DNA of 64,000 bases from Tautonia marina (GTDB taxonomy: Bacteria > Planctomycetota > Planctomycetia > Isosphaerales > Isosphaeraceae): contig NZ_WEZF01000001.1 of assembly GCF_009177065.1 (NCBI RefSeq), forward strand, positions 310,001 through 374,000, written 5' to 3'. The notes under the pieces are model-generated. The model did no database searches. It worked only from the letters and a program-made list of their open reading frames with translations, and was not told the origin of the DNA. A program made the translations under genes and the position numbers. Within the stretch, counting starts at the first letter, position 1, and every line of letters starts with the position of its first letter. Positions 30,458-39,090 of the stretch are shown here, piece by piece.

Positions 30458-31312
30458 TCAGCCCCGGGCGCTGTTCAGCTCGCTCAGGCGTTCGCCCGCT
30501 TCGCCCCGAACAAACTGGCGAACGCGGGGGTCGGGGTGATCCTCGATCGCGTCGGGGGGGCCATCGTAAAGGATCTGGGGCTCGTCGGGTTTCAACCGGG
30601 CGAGGGGGTAGAGCATGATCACCCGGTCGGCCACCTTGGTGACGGTCTTCATGTCGTGCGTCACCACCACGCCGGTCGTGTGCTTCGTGCGTTGGGTTTG
30701 CAGGATCAGCTCGTTGATCACGTCGCTCATGATCGGATCAAGCCCCGTGGTCGGCTCGTCGTAAAGCATCACCTGCGGATCGAGCGCCAACGCCCGGGCC
30801 AGGCCGACGCGCTTGCGCTGGCCTCCCGACAACTCGGCGGGCTTTTTCGGTTCGATCCCGATCGGCAGGCCGACTTCTCGGAGCCGTTCGTGGACGATCC
30901 GGCGGAGCATCCGTTCGTCGTACAGCCCGTGCTCTCGGGGGCCGAAGGCCACGTTGTCATAGATCGTCAGGCTGTCGAACAGGGCGGCCATCTGAAAGAG
31001 GAAGCCGAACCGGAGGCGGACCTGATTCAATTCGTACGAACTCAGGCGGTTCAGGTCCATCCCTTCAAACAACACCGTCCCCTCGGTCGGTCGCATGAGA
31101 CCGATCATGAGCTTGAGCAGGACCGTCTTGCCGCAACCGCTCTCGCCGATGATGCACAGCGTCTGCCCCTTGGGCACCCGGATCGTCACGTCTCGCAAAA
31201 CTTGCTGATGCCGGAAGGTCATGCCGATGCCTTCCAGCGCGATGACCGGCTCGGCCCCTTCGGTCGATCCGGCAACGGAGGCCGTGGACGGGCTGGGCGA
31301 GGTGTTGCTCAT
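30458..31312 (-). CDS. mlaF: MlaF-type ABC transporter ATPase
   Basis: 284 residues from the ATG at 31312; the frame is open upstream through mlaE but without meaning. Walker A is GESGCGKT, the signature LSGGQRKR, Walker B VMLYDEPTTGLD, and the switch His lies in VVTHDMKTV. GLMRPTEGTVLFEGMDLNRL and RFGFLFQMAALFDSLTIYDN are typical of MlaF/Ttg2A, which powers retrograde phospholipid transport with MlaE. About 20 extra Ser/Thr-rich residues precede the domain. The gap to mlaD is 123 bases. Confidence 0.93.
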   Translation of the reverse strand: MSNTSPSPSTASVAGSTEGAEPVIALEGIGMTFRHQQVLRDVTIRVPKGQTLCIIGESGCGKTVLLKLMIGLMRPTEGTVLFEGMDLNRLSSYELNQVRLRFGFLFQMAALFDSLTIYDNVAFGPREHGLYDERMLRRIVHERLREVGLPIGIEPKKPAELSGGQRKRVGLARALALDPQVMLYDEPTTGLDPIMSDVINELILQTQRTKHTTGVVVTHDMKTVTKVADRVIMLYPLARLKPDEPQILYDGPPDAIEDHPDPRVRQFVRGEAGERLSELNSARG

Positions 31313-31338
31313 CGGCGTGCGAATCCCCTCGGGTTGCC

Positions 31339-32259
31339 TCAGACCAGGGTGTCGGCCTCGGGCCAGATCGCGATGTAGAACTTGTTCCAGGTCAGACCCA
31401 GGCAGAAATCGAGAAAGAGGATGGCCACGAACGACGTCACAAACGCCTCGGTCGCCGCCTTGCCCACCCCCTCGGCCCCGGCCGAGCAGTTGAAGCCGCG
31501 ATGGCAACTGATCAGGGCGATCGCCGCGCCGAAGAAGTAGCTCTTGAAGACCCCGGCGAAAATGTCGATCCCGCCGACATACGACCTTGAATGCGCCCAG
31601 TAATGGTACGAATCGACCCCGAGCATCTGCGTGGCCACGACCGCCCCGCCGATGATCCCCATGAAGTCGGCCATCAAGGTCAGCAGCGGGATCAACAAGA
31701 CGCAGGCGAGCAACCGGGGAACGGCCAGATAGGCGATCGGGTTCGCGCCGAGCACGTCGAGCGCGTCGATCTGCTCGGTCACGCGCATTGTGCCCAGCTC
31801 GGCGGCCATGGCCGACCCGACCCGACCGGCGAGCATCGTCGCGGCCAGGACCGGCCCCAACTCCTTGACCAGCGAGATATTGATGACCGACCCCAGCCGC
31901 GTCTCCATCCCCATTGCCGCAAACTGCCGGTGCGCCTGCACGGCCAGCACCATCCCAATGAACATCCCCGTAATCGCCACCACCGGCATGCTCTTGACGC
32001 CGATCAGGTAGAAATTCGGCACCAGGGTCGCCCACCTCGGCCGACGGCGGAGCAGCCACATCAGGGTCAACGCCGAGAAGACGGCCACATTGCCGACCTC
32101 GGCCACCACGTCGAAGAATTGCTCGCCGAGTTTTTGGACCGGCGAGTCCTCGGGCGGGCGAGCCGGCGCGGGGCGGGGTGCTGAAGGGGGTGAACTCGAC
32201 GCAGTCGTTGACGACGACGACGACGAAGGAGAGGGGGCGTCGGCGGTCCTGGCTTCCAT
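31339..32259 (-). CDS. mlaE: MlaE-type ABC permease
   Basis: 306 residues. A low-complexity Ser/Pro-rich N-terminus (residues 1-40) is followed by the MlaE (DUF140) domain with about five membrane segments. Diagnostic stretches are VKSMPVVAITGMFIGMVLAV, LVKELGPVLAATMLAGRVGS and AELGTMRVTEQIDALDVLGA. It is the membrane subunit that works with MlaF and MlaD. It is the first gene of the operon; the mlaF ATG follows 26 bases after its stop. The Ser run (SSSSSSTTASSS) is coded by mixed codons. Confidence 0.93.
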   Translation of the reverse strand: MEARTADAPSPSSSSSSTTASSSPPSAPRPAPARPPEDSPVQKLGEQFFDVVAEVGNVAVFSALTLMWLLRRRPRWATLVPNFYLIGVKSMPVVAITGMFIGMVLAVQAHRQFAAMGMETRLGSVINISLVKELGPVLAATMLAGRVGSAMAAELGTMRVTEQIDALDVLGANPIAYLAVPRLLACVLLIPLLTLMADFMGIIGGAVVATQMLGVDSYHYWAHSRSYVGGIDIFAGVFKSYFFGAAIALISCHRGFNCSAGAEGVGKAATEAFVTSFVAILFLDFCLGLTWNKFYIAIWPEADTLV

Positions 32260-32730
<471 letters not shown>

Positions 32731-33540
32731 ATGGGAATGGACGTTATCCTCGGCGCGATGGTGGTGATCGCTGCCCTTCGAGGCTGGTTCCGAGGGTTTT
32801 TCGCGCAGGCCATCCGCATCGGGGGCCTGGTCGGAGGAATCTACCTCGCCGCCCCCCTGCGCGACCTGGCCCGGCCGATCGTCGCCGCTCGCCTGACCTC
32901 GATGACGCCCGAATTACTCGATCGCCTCCTCTGGTGGGTGGCGTTGGTCGTGGCGTTCGTCGTCCTGACCGGCGTGGCCACGGGCATCCTCATGGCCTCT
33001 CGACGCCGGATCACCCGCGATCGAATCGCCTCCGGAGTGGCCGGCCCGTCGCACCGCGGCGACCAGTCGGCCGGCGCCCTGCTGGGGGCCGCCAAGGGGG
33101 CCATTGTCGTGGCCTTCCTCCTCTCGGCCATCCAGCCGTACATGCCCGAGTACGTCGCGTCGGGCGGCTGGGTCGGCGAACAGGTCGAAACGTCGTATGT
33201 CCTTGCCTGGTCAGCTCGTTACGAGCCGGCTCGCCGCCTCTGGGAAGCCGAGCCGGTCCAGGCCCTCGTCACCCACGTCCGCCAGATGGGGCTCGGAGGC
33301 ACCGACTCCGACGCCGACGCCGACCCCGAATCGACAGGCTCGGAGGACGACTCCCGCGGCATCTTCGCCATCGAGGCGTCCCAGCCCGAAACCCAGGCCC
33401 GCGCCCCGGCCCGTCGTCCGGCCCCCCTCGCGGTCGAATCGAAGCCCTCGGAGCCGCCGAAGGATCTCCAATCCGCCCTGGAGGAGGTCCGCCGCGACCT
33501 GGAAAAGCTCGACGCCTTGCGCAACCTCATGCCTCGCTGA
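32731..33540 (+). CDS. CvpA-family membrane protein
   Basis: 269 residues from the ATG at 32731, GGAAGGA upstream. The N-terminal half has four membrane segments with the CvpA pattern (DVILGAMVVIAALRGWFRGF, IGGLVGGIYLAAPL, SAGALLGAAKGAIVVAFLLS). CvpA is linked to colicin V export and envelope function. The C-terminal half is acidic and Pro/Ala-rich and ends in a predicted coiled coil (LQSALEEVRRDLEKLDALRN), which is not part of the usual ~160-residue CvpA. It is divergent from the mla operon. Confidence 0.82.
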   Translation: MGMDVILGAMVVIAALRGWFRGFFAQAIRIGGLVGGIYLAAPLRDLARPIVAARLTSMTPELLDRLLWWVALVVAFVVLTGVATGILMASRRRITRDRIASGVAGPSHRGDQSAGALLGAAKGAIVVAFLLSAIQPYMPEYVASGGWVGEQVETSYVLAWSARYEPARRLWEAEPVQALVTHVRQMGLGGTDSDADADPESTGSEDDSRGIFAIEASQPETQARAPARRPAPLAVESKPSEPPKDLQSALEEVRRDLEKLDALRNLMPR

Positions 33541-33621
33541 GCTTGACCCCCTCGGCAATCGTCGGCACACTCCCCTGGCCGGGCATCGCGCAGGAGGAAT
33601 GCCCGGGGGAGTCTTTTTGCC

Positions 33622-35721
33622 ATGCGCGACGGATCGCCCGAACTCGACCAGCCTCGAACCGCCCCGACCTGGATGGCCTACGCCCTGCTGTTCGGCCTCT
33701 CGCTCACTCTGGGCGGATATCGTTCGCTCGACGGCGACCAGGCGTATCGGCTCCCCTTGCTCCTTCATCAGCAAGATCCCGCCGTCTTTGCCGATGACCC
33801 CTTCATCCGCGCCTTCGACGCCTTCAACCCCCACCGGGGTTATCTCACCTTGCTCGACGGCCCAAGCCGCCTGATCGGCTTACCCGCCGCCTTGTTCCTG
33901 CTTTACGCGATGACCTACGGGGTGACCTGCCTCGGCGTCCGATCGCTCGCCAGGTCAATCTGGCCCAAATCGGGCGAATGGGTCGGCGTGCTGGCCGTCG
34001 CGCTCCTCTTGCTGGCCGATGCGGGGAACATCGGCACCAACCACCTGTTCGAGCCGATGCTCCTCGACCGCCTCATCGCCTTCGGCCTGGGATGGGTGGC
34101 TCTTGCCCTGTTCGTCCGCGGCTTCGAGCGGTGTTCGATTTCCCCCTCACCCGACCTTCGGGCCCCCCCTCGCTCGATTTGGGGGCGAGGGATGGGAGTC
34201 CTGGCCATCGCCGGGCTGATCGGTCTGGCCGGTCTGGTGCATCCGGCGCTCGGGATGCAACTGGGCATGCTCCTCGCCGCCGGCTGGCTGCTGGGGCTGA
34301 TCGTGCCGGGGCGATTGGCGATGGATCGGCGATCGGCGGCCCTCGGCCTCGTTGCCCTGGCCGTGGCCCTGCTGCCGACGGCCTTGATGCAGGCCCCTCA
34401 AAAGGCGGCCCTGTTTGAGGGGCTCGACCCGGAAACGTTCCGCGTGCTCAGCTTCACCGTTCAGGGTCCGCAGCACATGCTGCCGCACCTCTGGCGGCCG
34501 ATGCAGTGGCTCGCCTGGTTCGCCTACGTGAGCCTGGCGGGCGTGACCCTCTGCGATCTCGGGCGGCCGTGGTCGGTGGCTCGATCCCGCTGCGTCGCCT
34601 TGCTCGGTATCCTGCTCGCGGCGTTGGCGCTGGCCTGGGTGGCGATCGAGGTGCTTGGCGATCCTCGCGTGACCATCTTCCAGCCCTTCCGCATGGCAAC
34701 CGTCGTGCGAGGGCTTTGCCTGGTCGTCATCGCCGATCGCATTCGATCGCTCGCCATTCGGGGGGATTTCGGTGGGATTCTCCGAGCCGCGTTGCTCGTT
34801 TCGGGACTCGGAAGTGACGGGGCAATGGTGGTCGCCGTCGCCACCGAGCTAACCTGGACCCTCGGCGATCGCCTGCGACTCCCCCGCATCGCTGCGTCCT
34901 GTGGGTTGGCGGTACTGGCCGGAGGGATCGCGTATCTGTTCCGGCACGATCCCGAAGCGGGATACGTCCCGTTGCTGCTTGGCCTGGGTGGGGCGATGCT
35001 CGTGGGAGCCTGGCGTTTTCGAATCAGACACGTGCCCGCCTGGACCCCCGGCCGGGCGATCCGCTTAACATGCATCTCCTTTGCCGTGCCGGTGCTGGCC
35101 GCCCTCGCCGCGATCGCGCCCGCCGACGGTCCTGCCTGGCTCCAAACCACCCGCGAGGCCCTCATCAGTCGTTGCCGGTTTGCCGAGTCCCCCACCGACG
35201 ACGTGGAACGCCTGGCCCTCTGGGCTCGATCGCACACTCCGCCCGATGCCCGATTCATCGGCCCGCCCGGTCCGAAGACCTTCCGCCTCTGGTCGCGCCG
35301 CGAGGTCGCCTTCAACCGCGCCGCCAGCCCGTACGACGGCCACGGCCTGGCCGACTGGGCCGCCCGATTCGCCGATCACGTCGGCTTCGAGGGGGATGTC
35401 GCCTCCTTCGCCCGCGCCTACCTGACCGATCGCCACGCCCTCGAACGCCGCTACCAGGAGATGCCCGACGCCGATCGCGCCGCCCTCGCCCGACGCCAGG
35501 GGGCCGATTACGTCCTGGCCGCCGCTCCCGGCGATCAAGCCGAATCGGACGACGACTCCCCGCTCGAACTGCTCCGCATCGACGGTCGTTACGCCATCTA
35601 CCGGCTCCGGGAGACCCCTGCCCACGATTCGCCCTTGCGACTGGCCGATCGACGATCCGCGAAACCGGACCGCGCGCAGAGACGCAAGGATGCAGAGGAG
35701 CGGACCCTCCCGATCCCTTGA
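33622..35721 (+). CDS. Polytopic membrane protein (DUF6798/GT-C-like)
   Basis: 699 residues with about 12 hydrophobic segments from residue 18 to about 490, then a soluble domain to the end. The first loop (GGYRSLDGDQAYRLPLLLHQ and DDPFIRAFDAFNPHRGY) and the end domain (HTPPDARFIGPPGPKTFRLW, then YVLAAAPG) resemble planctomycete DUF6798 proteins, whose topology is like GT-C glycosyltransferases. Enzymatic function is unproven. The last 17 codons (from about 35671) are made of the left arm of an inverted repeat, so the original C-terminus has probably been replaced or extended. Confidence 0.75.
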   Translation: MRDGSPELDQPRTAPTWMAYALLFGLSLTLGGYRSLDGDQAYRLPLLLHQQDPAVFADDPFIRAFDAFNPHRGYLTLLDGPSRLIGLPAALFLLYAMTYGVTCLGVRSLARSIWPKSGEWVGVLAVALLLLADAGNIGTNHLFEPMLLDRLIAFGLGWVALALFVRGFERCSISPSPDLRAPPRSIWGRGMGVLAIAGLIGLAGLVHPALGMQLGMLLAAGWLLGLIVPGRLAMDRRSAALGLVALAVALLPTALMQAPQKAALFEGLDPETFRVLSFTVQGPQHMLPHLWRPMQWLAWFAYVSLAGVTLCDLGRPWSVARSRCVALLGILLAALALAWVAIEVLGDPRVTIFQPFRMATVVRGLCLVVIADRIRSLAIRGDFGGILRAALLVSGLGSDGAMVVAVATELTWTLGDRLRLPRIAASCGLAVLAGGIAYLFRHDPEAGYVPLLLGLGGAMLVGAWRFRIRHVPAWTPGRAIRLTCISFAVPVLAALAAIAPADGPAWLQTTREALISRCRFAESPTDDVERLALWARSHTPPDARFIGPPGPKTFRLWSRREVAFNRAASPYDGHGLADWAARFADHVGFEGDVASFARAYLTDRHALERRYQEMPDADRAALARRQGADYVLAAAPGDQAESDDDSPLELLRIDGRYAIYRLRETPAHDSPLRLADRRSAKPDRAQRRKDAEERTLPIP

Positions 35722-35789
35722 TCGGTCCCTCACCTCGTTCCTTGCTCCTCCCGTCTCCTCCTCTCTGCGCCTCCGCGTCTCTGCGCGCG
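35671..35789. repeat. Inverted repeat of the 'cgcagagacgc' type across a gene end
   Basis: The left arm (35671-35700) begins CGCGCGCAGAGACGC and continues AAGGATGCAGAGGAG. The right arm (35758-35789) read in reverse is CGCGCGCAGAGACGC followed by GGAGGCGCAGAGAGGAG. The loop is 57 bases. Similar cgcagagacgc(gg)agg repeats are common in many bacterial genomes. The left arm codes for the C-terminal residues of the membrane protein. Confidence 0.8.
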
Positions 35790-35890
35790 ATCTTCCCCCC
35801 TCCTGTCCTCCTGCCCCCCGACTGACTAGAATAGCGTCTTGTTCGGCCAACGCCTCCGCCTTGCCCGTAGCCGCCCTGAGTCCTTCCCCC

Positions 35891-36919
35891 ATGTCCAATC
35901 CTTCCCCCGGCGACCTGGCCATCCGCGTTCAGAACCTCCGCAAGGTCTACCCCGCCCGCACCGGCCCGGTTGTGGCGGTGGATGGGCTCGACCTTGAGGT
36001 CGTCTCCGGAGAGTGCTTCGGCCTCCTCGGACCCAACGGCGCGGGCAAGACGACGACGGTCGAGATCCTCGAAGGCCTGAACGACGCCACAAGTGGCGAG
36101 GTCGAGGTCCTCGGCCGCCGCTGGGAGACCGAAGCCGACGCCATCCGCGAGCGCATCGGCGTCACCCTCCAGGAAACCCGTTTCCCCGAGAAAATCACCG
36201 TCCGCGAGCTGCTCCAACTGTTTCAGAGCTTCTACCGCTCCGGTCCCGACCCCGATTCCCTCATGCCTCTCGTCTCGCTGGAGGCCAAGGCCGACGCCTA
36301 CGTCGAGACCCTCTCCGGCGGCCAGCAGCGCCGGCTGGCCGTGGCCCTGGCCCTGGTCGGCGATCCCGAACTCCTCTTCTTCGACGAGCCGACGACCGGC
36401 CTCGACCCCCAGGCCCGCCGCCAGCTTTGGGACGTGATCCGCAACCTCCGCCACCGCGGCCGAACCATCGTCCTGACCACCCACTACATGGACGAGGCCG
36501 AACGCCTCTGCGACCGAATCGCCATCGTCGACCACGGCAAGGTCATCGCCCTCGGCACGCCCGACGAGTTGATTTCGCGGCTCGGCGGCGAGCACATCAT
36601 CGAGTTCAGCCTCGGCGGCGACGGCCCCGCCTTGCTTCCCGAAGCCTTCGCCGACCTGCCCAGTGTCGCCTCCTCCCGCACCGAAGGTGACGCCTTCGCC
36701 CTCGCCGTCCACGAGCCCCACGCCGCCATCCCGGCCCTGCTCGACCGCCTCGAAGACCAGGGCCGCCCCTTGCTCCGCCTCACCACCCGCCGCGTCAGCC
36801 TCGAAGACGTCTTCGTCGCCCTCACCGGCCGCCACCTCCGCGAAGACGGCATCGACCCCACGAACGGCGAGGCCCCCTCACCCGGTCGCGGCCGCCGACG
36901 ACGGTCGAGGGCGGGGTGA
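35891..36919 (+). CDS. ABC-2 exporter ATPase
   Basis: 342 residues from the ATG at 35891. Walker A is GPNGAGKT, the Q-loop is in VTLQETRFPE, the signature is LSGGQQRR, Walker B LLFFDEPTTGLD, and the switch His lies in TTHYMDEAE. A C-terminal DUF4162-like domain (residues about 230-310: VSLEDVFVALTGRHL) is typical of drug/lipid/natural-product ABC-2 exporters. The tail is Arg-rich. Its permease is the gene at 38029, but a dispersed repeat and a separate gene lie between them; the reading of these as one exporter rests on family and strand. Confidence 0.93.
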   Translation: MSNPSPGDLAIRVQNLRKVYPARTGPVVAVDGLDLEVVSGECFGLLGPNGAGKTTTVEILEGLNDATSGEVEVLGRRWETEADAIRERIGVTLQETRFPEKITVRELLQLFQSFYRSGPDPDSLMPLVSLEAKADAYVETLSGGQQRRLAVALALVGDPELLFFDEPTTGLDPQARRQLWDVIRNLRHRGRTIVLTTHYMDEAERLCDRIAIVDHGKVIALGTPDELISRLGGEHIIEFSLGGDGPALLPEAFADLPSVASSRTEGDAFALAVHEPHAAIPALLDRLEDQGRPLLRLTTRRVSLEDVFVALTGRHLREDGIDPTNGEAPSPGRGRRRRSRAG

Positions 36920-37959
36920 TGTGCGATCCTCTGAACATGCCTGGTACCGCTTCCAATGAAATAGGGTGGGTTTCTCCCGGGTGGCCCCGGTTGCTCGTCA
37001 ACCGGGGTCGCGGAGCGACGAGCGGTTTCGGTGCGGCCCCCCGTCCCCTCGTGCGGCTGCGCCGCCCCGGTTGGCGAGCCACCGGGGCCACCCACAACGC
37101 ATCATTCGAGGGTGGAAGCTGGACTGGCACGATTGCCGCACTGATCCTGGGCCTGTCCTTTCCAGCCGAGTGCCAACCTGGCGACGACTTTCCCGAGGAC
37201 CTGCGCCGGTGGATCGCCACCGAGCCTCCCCAACTCGAATCCGAGCGATGGTGGGCGGCTCAAGAGAACTTCGAGTATGAATGGGTCGTCTCACTGCGCG
37301 ACGGTGTGCCTCGGGTCGATCGGCGCGACGTGAGGAGCGAGGAGATGGAGCCGCTCCCCTTCGTCATCGAACCGGGCTCCTCTCGTGATGGGCTCGCGGG
37401 TCGGAGGTATGCGATCCGGGTGATCGACGGCTGGCTGGTCGGTTTCAACGGCGGGGAATTCGGCGCGGGGCTCTGGTGGTTCTCGCCCGACGGGAGCCAG
37501 CGCGTGAAGCTCGGGGAAGCCTGGATCAACGGCTTCCTCCGGACCGAAACCGGCATCTGGGCCATCGAGGGCCTGGCCCACGGAGCCGATGACTCGGGTC
37601 AGCTTCTCCGGATGGTGCAAGCCCCCGGCGGCCGTTGGCAGGCCGAACGATTCCTTGACCTGGGGCAAACCCCCGCAGTCTTCGCAGAGGACGCCGACGG
37701 CGGTTTCGTCGTCGCGACACGCGAGCGGCTGATCCGGGTCGATCCCGCCGCCAAGACCATCACAACCTTGATCGAAGAGGTTTTCTGGCAAGGGCTTGAT
37801 CCCAATTCCATGGTCGTCACCCCAGCCGGGACGATCCTCATCGGGATGCGGCATGGCGTGGCCAGAATCGAGCCGGGGAACGACGGTCATTCCCGGGTCC
37901 ATTGGCTCTTGCCGAATCAATCATTCGTGGACTTGAAGCCAGTGGAAGGGTTCAAGTAA
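36919..37959 (+). CDS. Hypothetical secreted propeller-like protein with repeat-derived 5' end
   Basis: The apparent ATG at 36919 overlaps the ATPase stop (TGATG). Codons up to about 37119 are the dispersed palindromic repeat read as protein (GWPRLLVNRGRGATSG...). The native protein seems to begin near GTIAALILGLSFPAECQ (about 37125), a signal-peptide core that has lost its Met. The rest (about 275 residues) has beta-propeller-like stretches: GLWWFSPDGSQRVKLG, FLRTETGIWAIEGLA, VFAEDADGGFVVATRERLIR and MVVTPAGTILIGMRHGVAR. Either translation is coupled to the ATPase and passes through the repeat, or a non-ATG start near 37110-37140 is used, or the gene is silent. The family is not recognised. 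Confidence 0.6.
   Translation: MCDPLNMPGTASNEIGWVSPGWPRLLVNRGRGATSGFGAAPRPLVRLRRPGWRATGATHNASFEGGSWTGTIAALILGLSFPAECQPGDDFPEDLRRWIATEPPQLESERWWAAQENFEYEWVVSLRDGVPRVDRRDVRSEEMEPLPFVIEPGSSRDGLAGRRYAIRVIDGWLVGFNGGEFGAGLWWFSPDGSQRVKLGEAWINGFLRTETGIWAIEGLAHGADDSGQLLRMVQAPGGRWQAERFLDLGQTPAVFAEDADGGFVVATRERLIRVDPAAKTITTLIEEVFWQGLDPNSMVVTPAGTILIGMRHGVARIEPGNDGHSRVHWLLPNQSFVDLKPVEGFK
36950..37119. repeat. Dispersed palindromic repeat (REPIN-like) inside the ABC exporter operon
   Basis: The left end CTTCCAATGAAATAGGGTGG matches the reverse of the right end of the copy at 2101. The right end is the complement of CTTCCACCCTCGAATGATG. Hairpins are at 36985-37007 (CCCCGGTTG...CAACCGGGG) and 37066-37088 (CCCCGGTTGGCGAGCCACCG). 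It has the same orientation as the copy at 28983. It falls between the ATPase stop and the body of the next gene. Confidence 0.88.
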
Positions 37960-38028
37960 GGATCGCCCCGACCTCTTCTCAGTCCTGCCTCTCAGACCGC
38001 ACAAACACCCTGGACAAATACCTCTGCC

Positions 38029-39090
38029 ATGCCCCGCTCCTCCTCCCTCTGGCAACTGTACCTGGCCCGGCTCCGCGAGTTTTACCGCCAGCCGGCGCGG
38101 ATCTTCTGGGTCTACGGCTTCCCGATCGTCCTGGCCGTGGTGCTGGGCCTGGCGTTCAACTCCGGGGCGCCCGAGGTGGTGGTGGTCGATCTGGTCGAGA
38201 CCGGCGAGTCCCGGACGATCTTCGGTCTCGTCGCCTCGGCGGTCGATCCGGAAGACGGCCGAGTCGGCGTGGCCCTGAATCTGGTCGGGCCGGAGGAGGC
38301 GGCGATTCGGCTCCAGCGCGGGCAGACCCCCCTGGTCGTCGAGCCGACCGGCCCCAACGAGGTCCGCTACCGCTACGATCCGACCCGTCCCGAGGCCCTG
38401 GCCGCCCGAGCCGCGTTCGATGACGCCTACCAGCGGGCGCTCGGCCGGGAAGATGTGGCCGATACCACCAACGCCATCATCGACGAACCCGGATCACGTT
38501 ATATCGATTTCCTGATCCCCGGTTTGATCGGCGTCAACGCAATGGGGGGCGGCCTCTGGGGAATCGGCTTCCTGCTCGTCAACTTCCGCATCGGCAAGCT
38601 TCTCAAGCGGTTCCAGGCCACGCCGATGCCCCGCCGCAATTTCCTCCTGGCGATCCTCGGCGCCCGGATCACCTTCCTCATCCCGGATCTTGCCATCCTC
38701 CTGACGCTCGGCGTCGTCGGCTTCGGCATGCCGATCCGGGGGAACCTCGGCCTGGTCATTCTGATGGACGTGGTCGGCGCGCTCGCCTTCGCCGGCATCG
38801 GCTTATTGGTCGCCAGCCGGGCGCAGACGACCGAAACCGTCAGCGGCCTGATGAACCTGGTGATGATCCCGATGTGGCTCTTCTCGGGGGTCTTCTTCTC
38901 CTACGAGCGCTTCCCCGAGGCCATGCTCCCGTTCATCAAGGCCCTGCCGCTCACGCAACTGGTCGATGGCCTACGGCGCGTGATCCTCGAAGGGGCGGCC
39001 TTGATGGACGTCGGCTCGAACCTGCTCATCCTCGCCGCCTGGGCGGTCGTTACCTTCGCCATCGCCCTGCGCATCTTCCGCTGGAGCTGA
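38029..39090 (+). CDS. ABC-2 exporter permease
   Basis: 353 residues. One N-terminal membrane segment (FWVYGFPIVLAVVLGLAFNS) is followed by a ~120-residue extracytoplasmic domain (residues 45-155). Five further segments form the ABC-2 core, including LIPGLIGVNAMGGGLWGIGF, RITFLIPDLAILLTLGVVGF and LMNLVMIPMWLFSGVFFSYE. The LxGVFF(x)YERFP motif is typical of this family. It pairs with the ATPase gene ending at 36919. Substrate is unknown. Its 3' end overlaps the convergent glycosyltransferase-like frame by 120 bases. Confidence 0.9.
   Translation: MPRSSSLWQLYLARLREFYRQPARIFWVYGFPIVLAVVLGLAFNSGAPEVVVVDLVETGESRTIFGLVASAVDPEDGRVGVALNLVGPEEAAIRLQRGQTPLVVEPTGPNEVRYRYDPTRPEALAARAAFDDAYQRALGREDVADTTNAIIDEPGSRYIDFLIPGLIGVNAMGGGLWGIGFLLVNFRIGKLLKRFQATPMPRRNFLLAILGARITFLIPDLAILLTLGVVGFGMPIRGNLGLVILMDVVGALAFAGIGLLVASRAQTTETVSGLMNLVMIPMWLFSGVFFSYERFPEAMLPFIKALPLTQLVDGLRRVILEGAALMDVGSNLLILAAWAVVTFAIALRIFRWS

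Noticed and set aside
38029-39090. A separate exporter unrelated to the ATPase at 35891
   Set aside because: Both belong to the ABC-2 drug/natural-product exporter type and lie on one strand; the gap is explained by an inserted repeat and gene. A single exporter is the simpler reading, though not proven.
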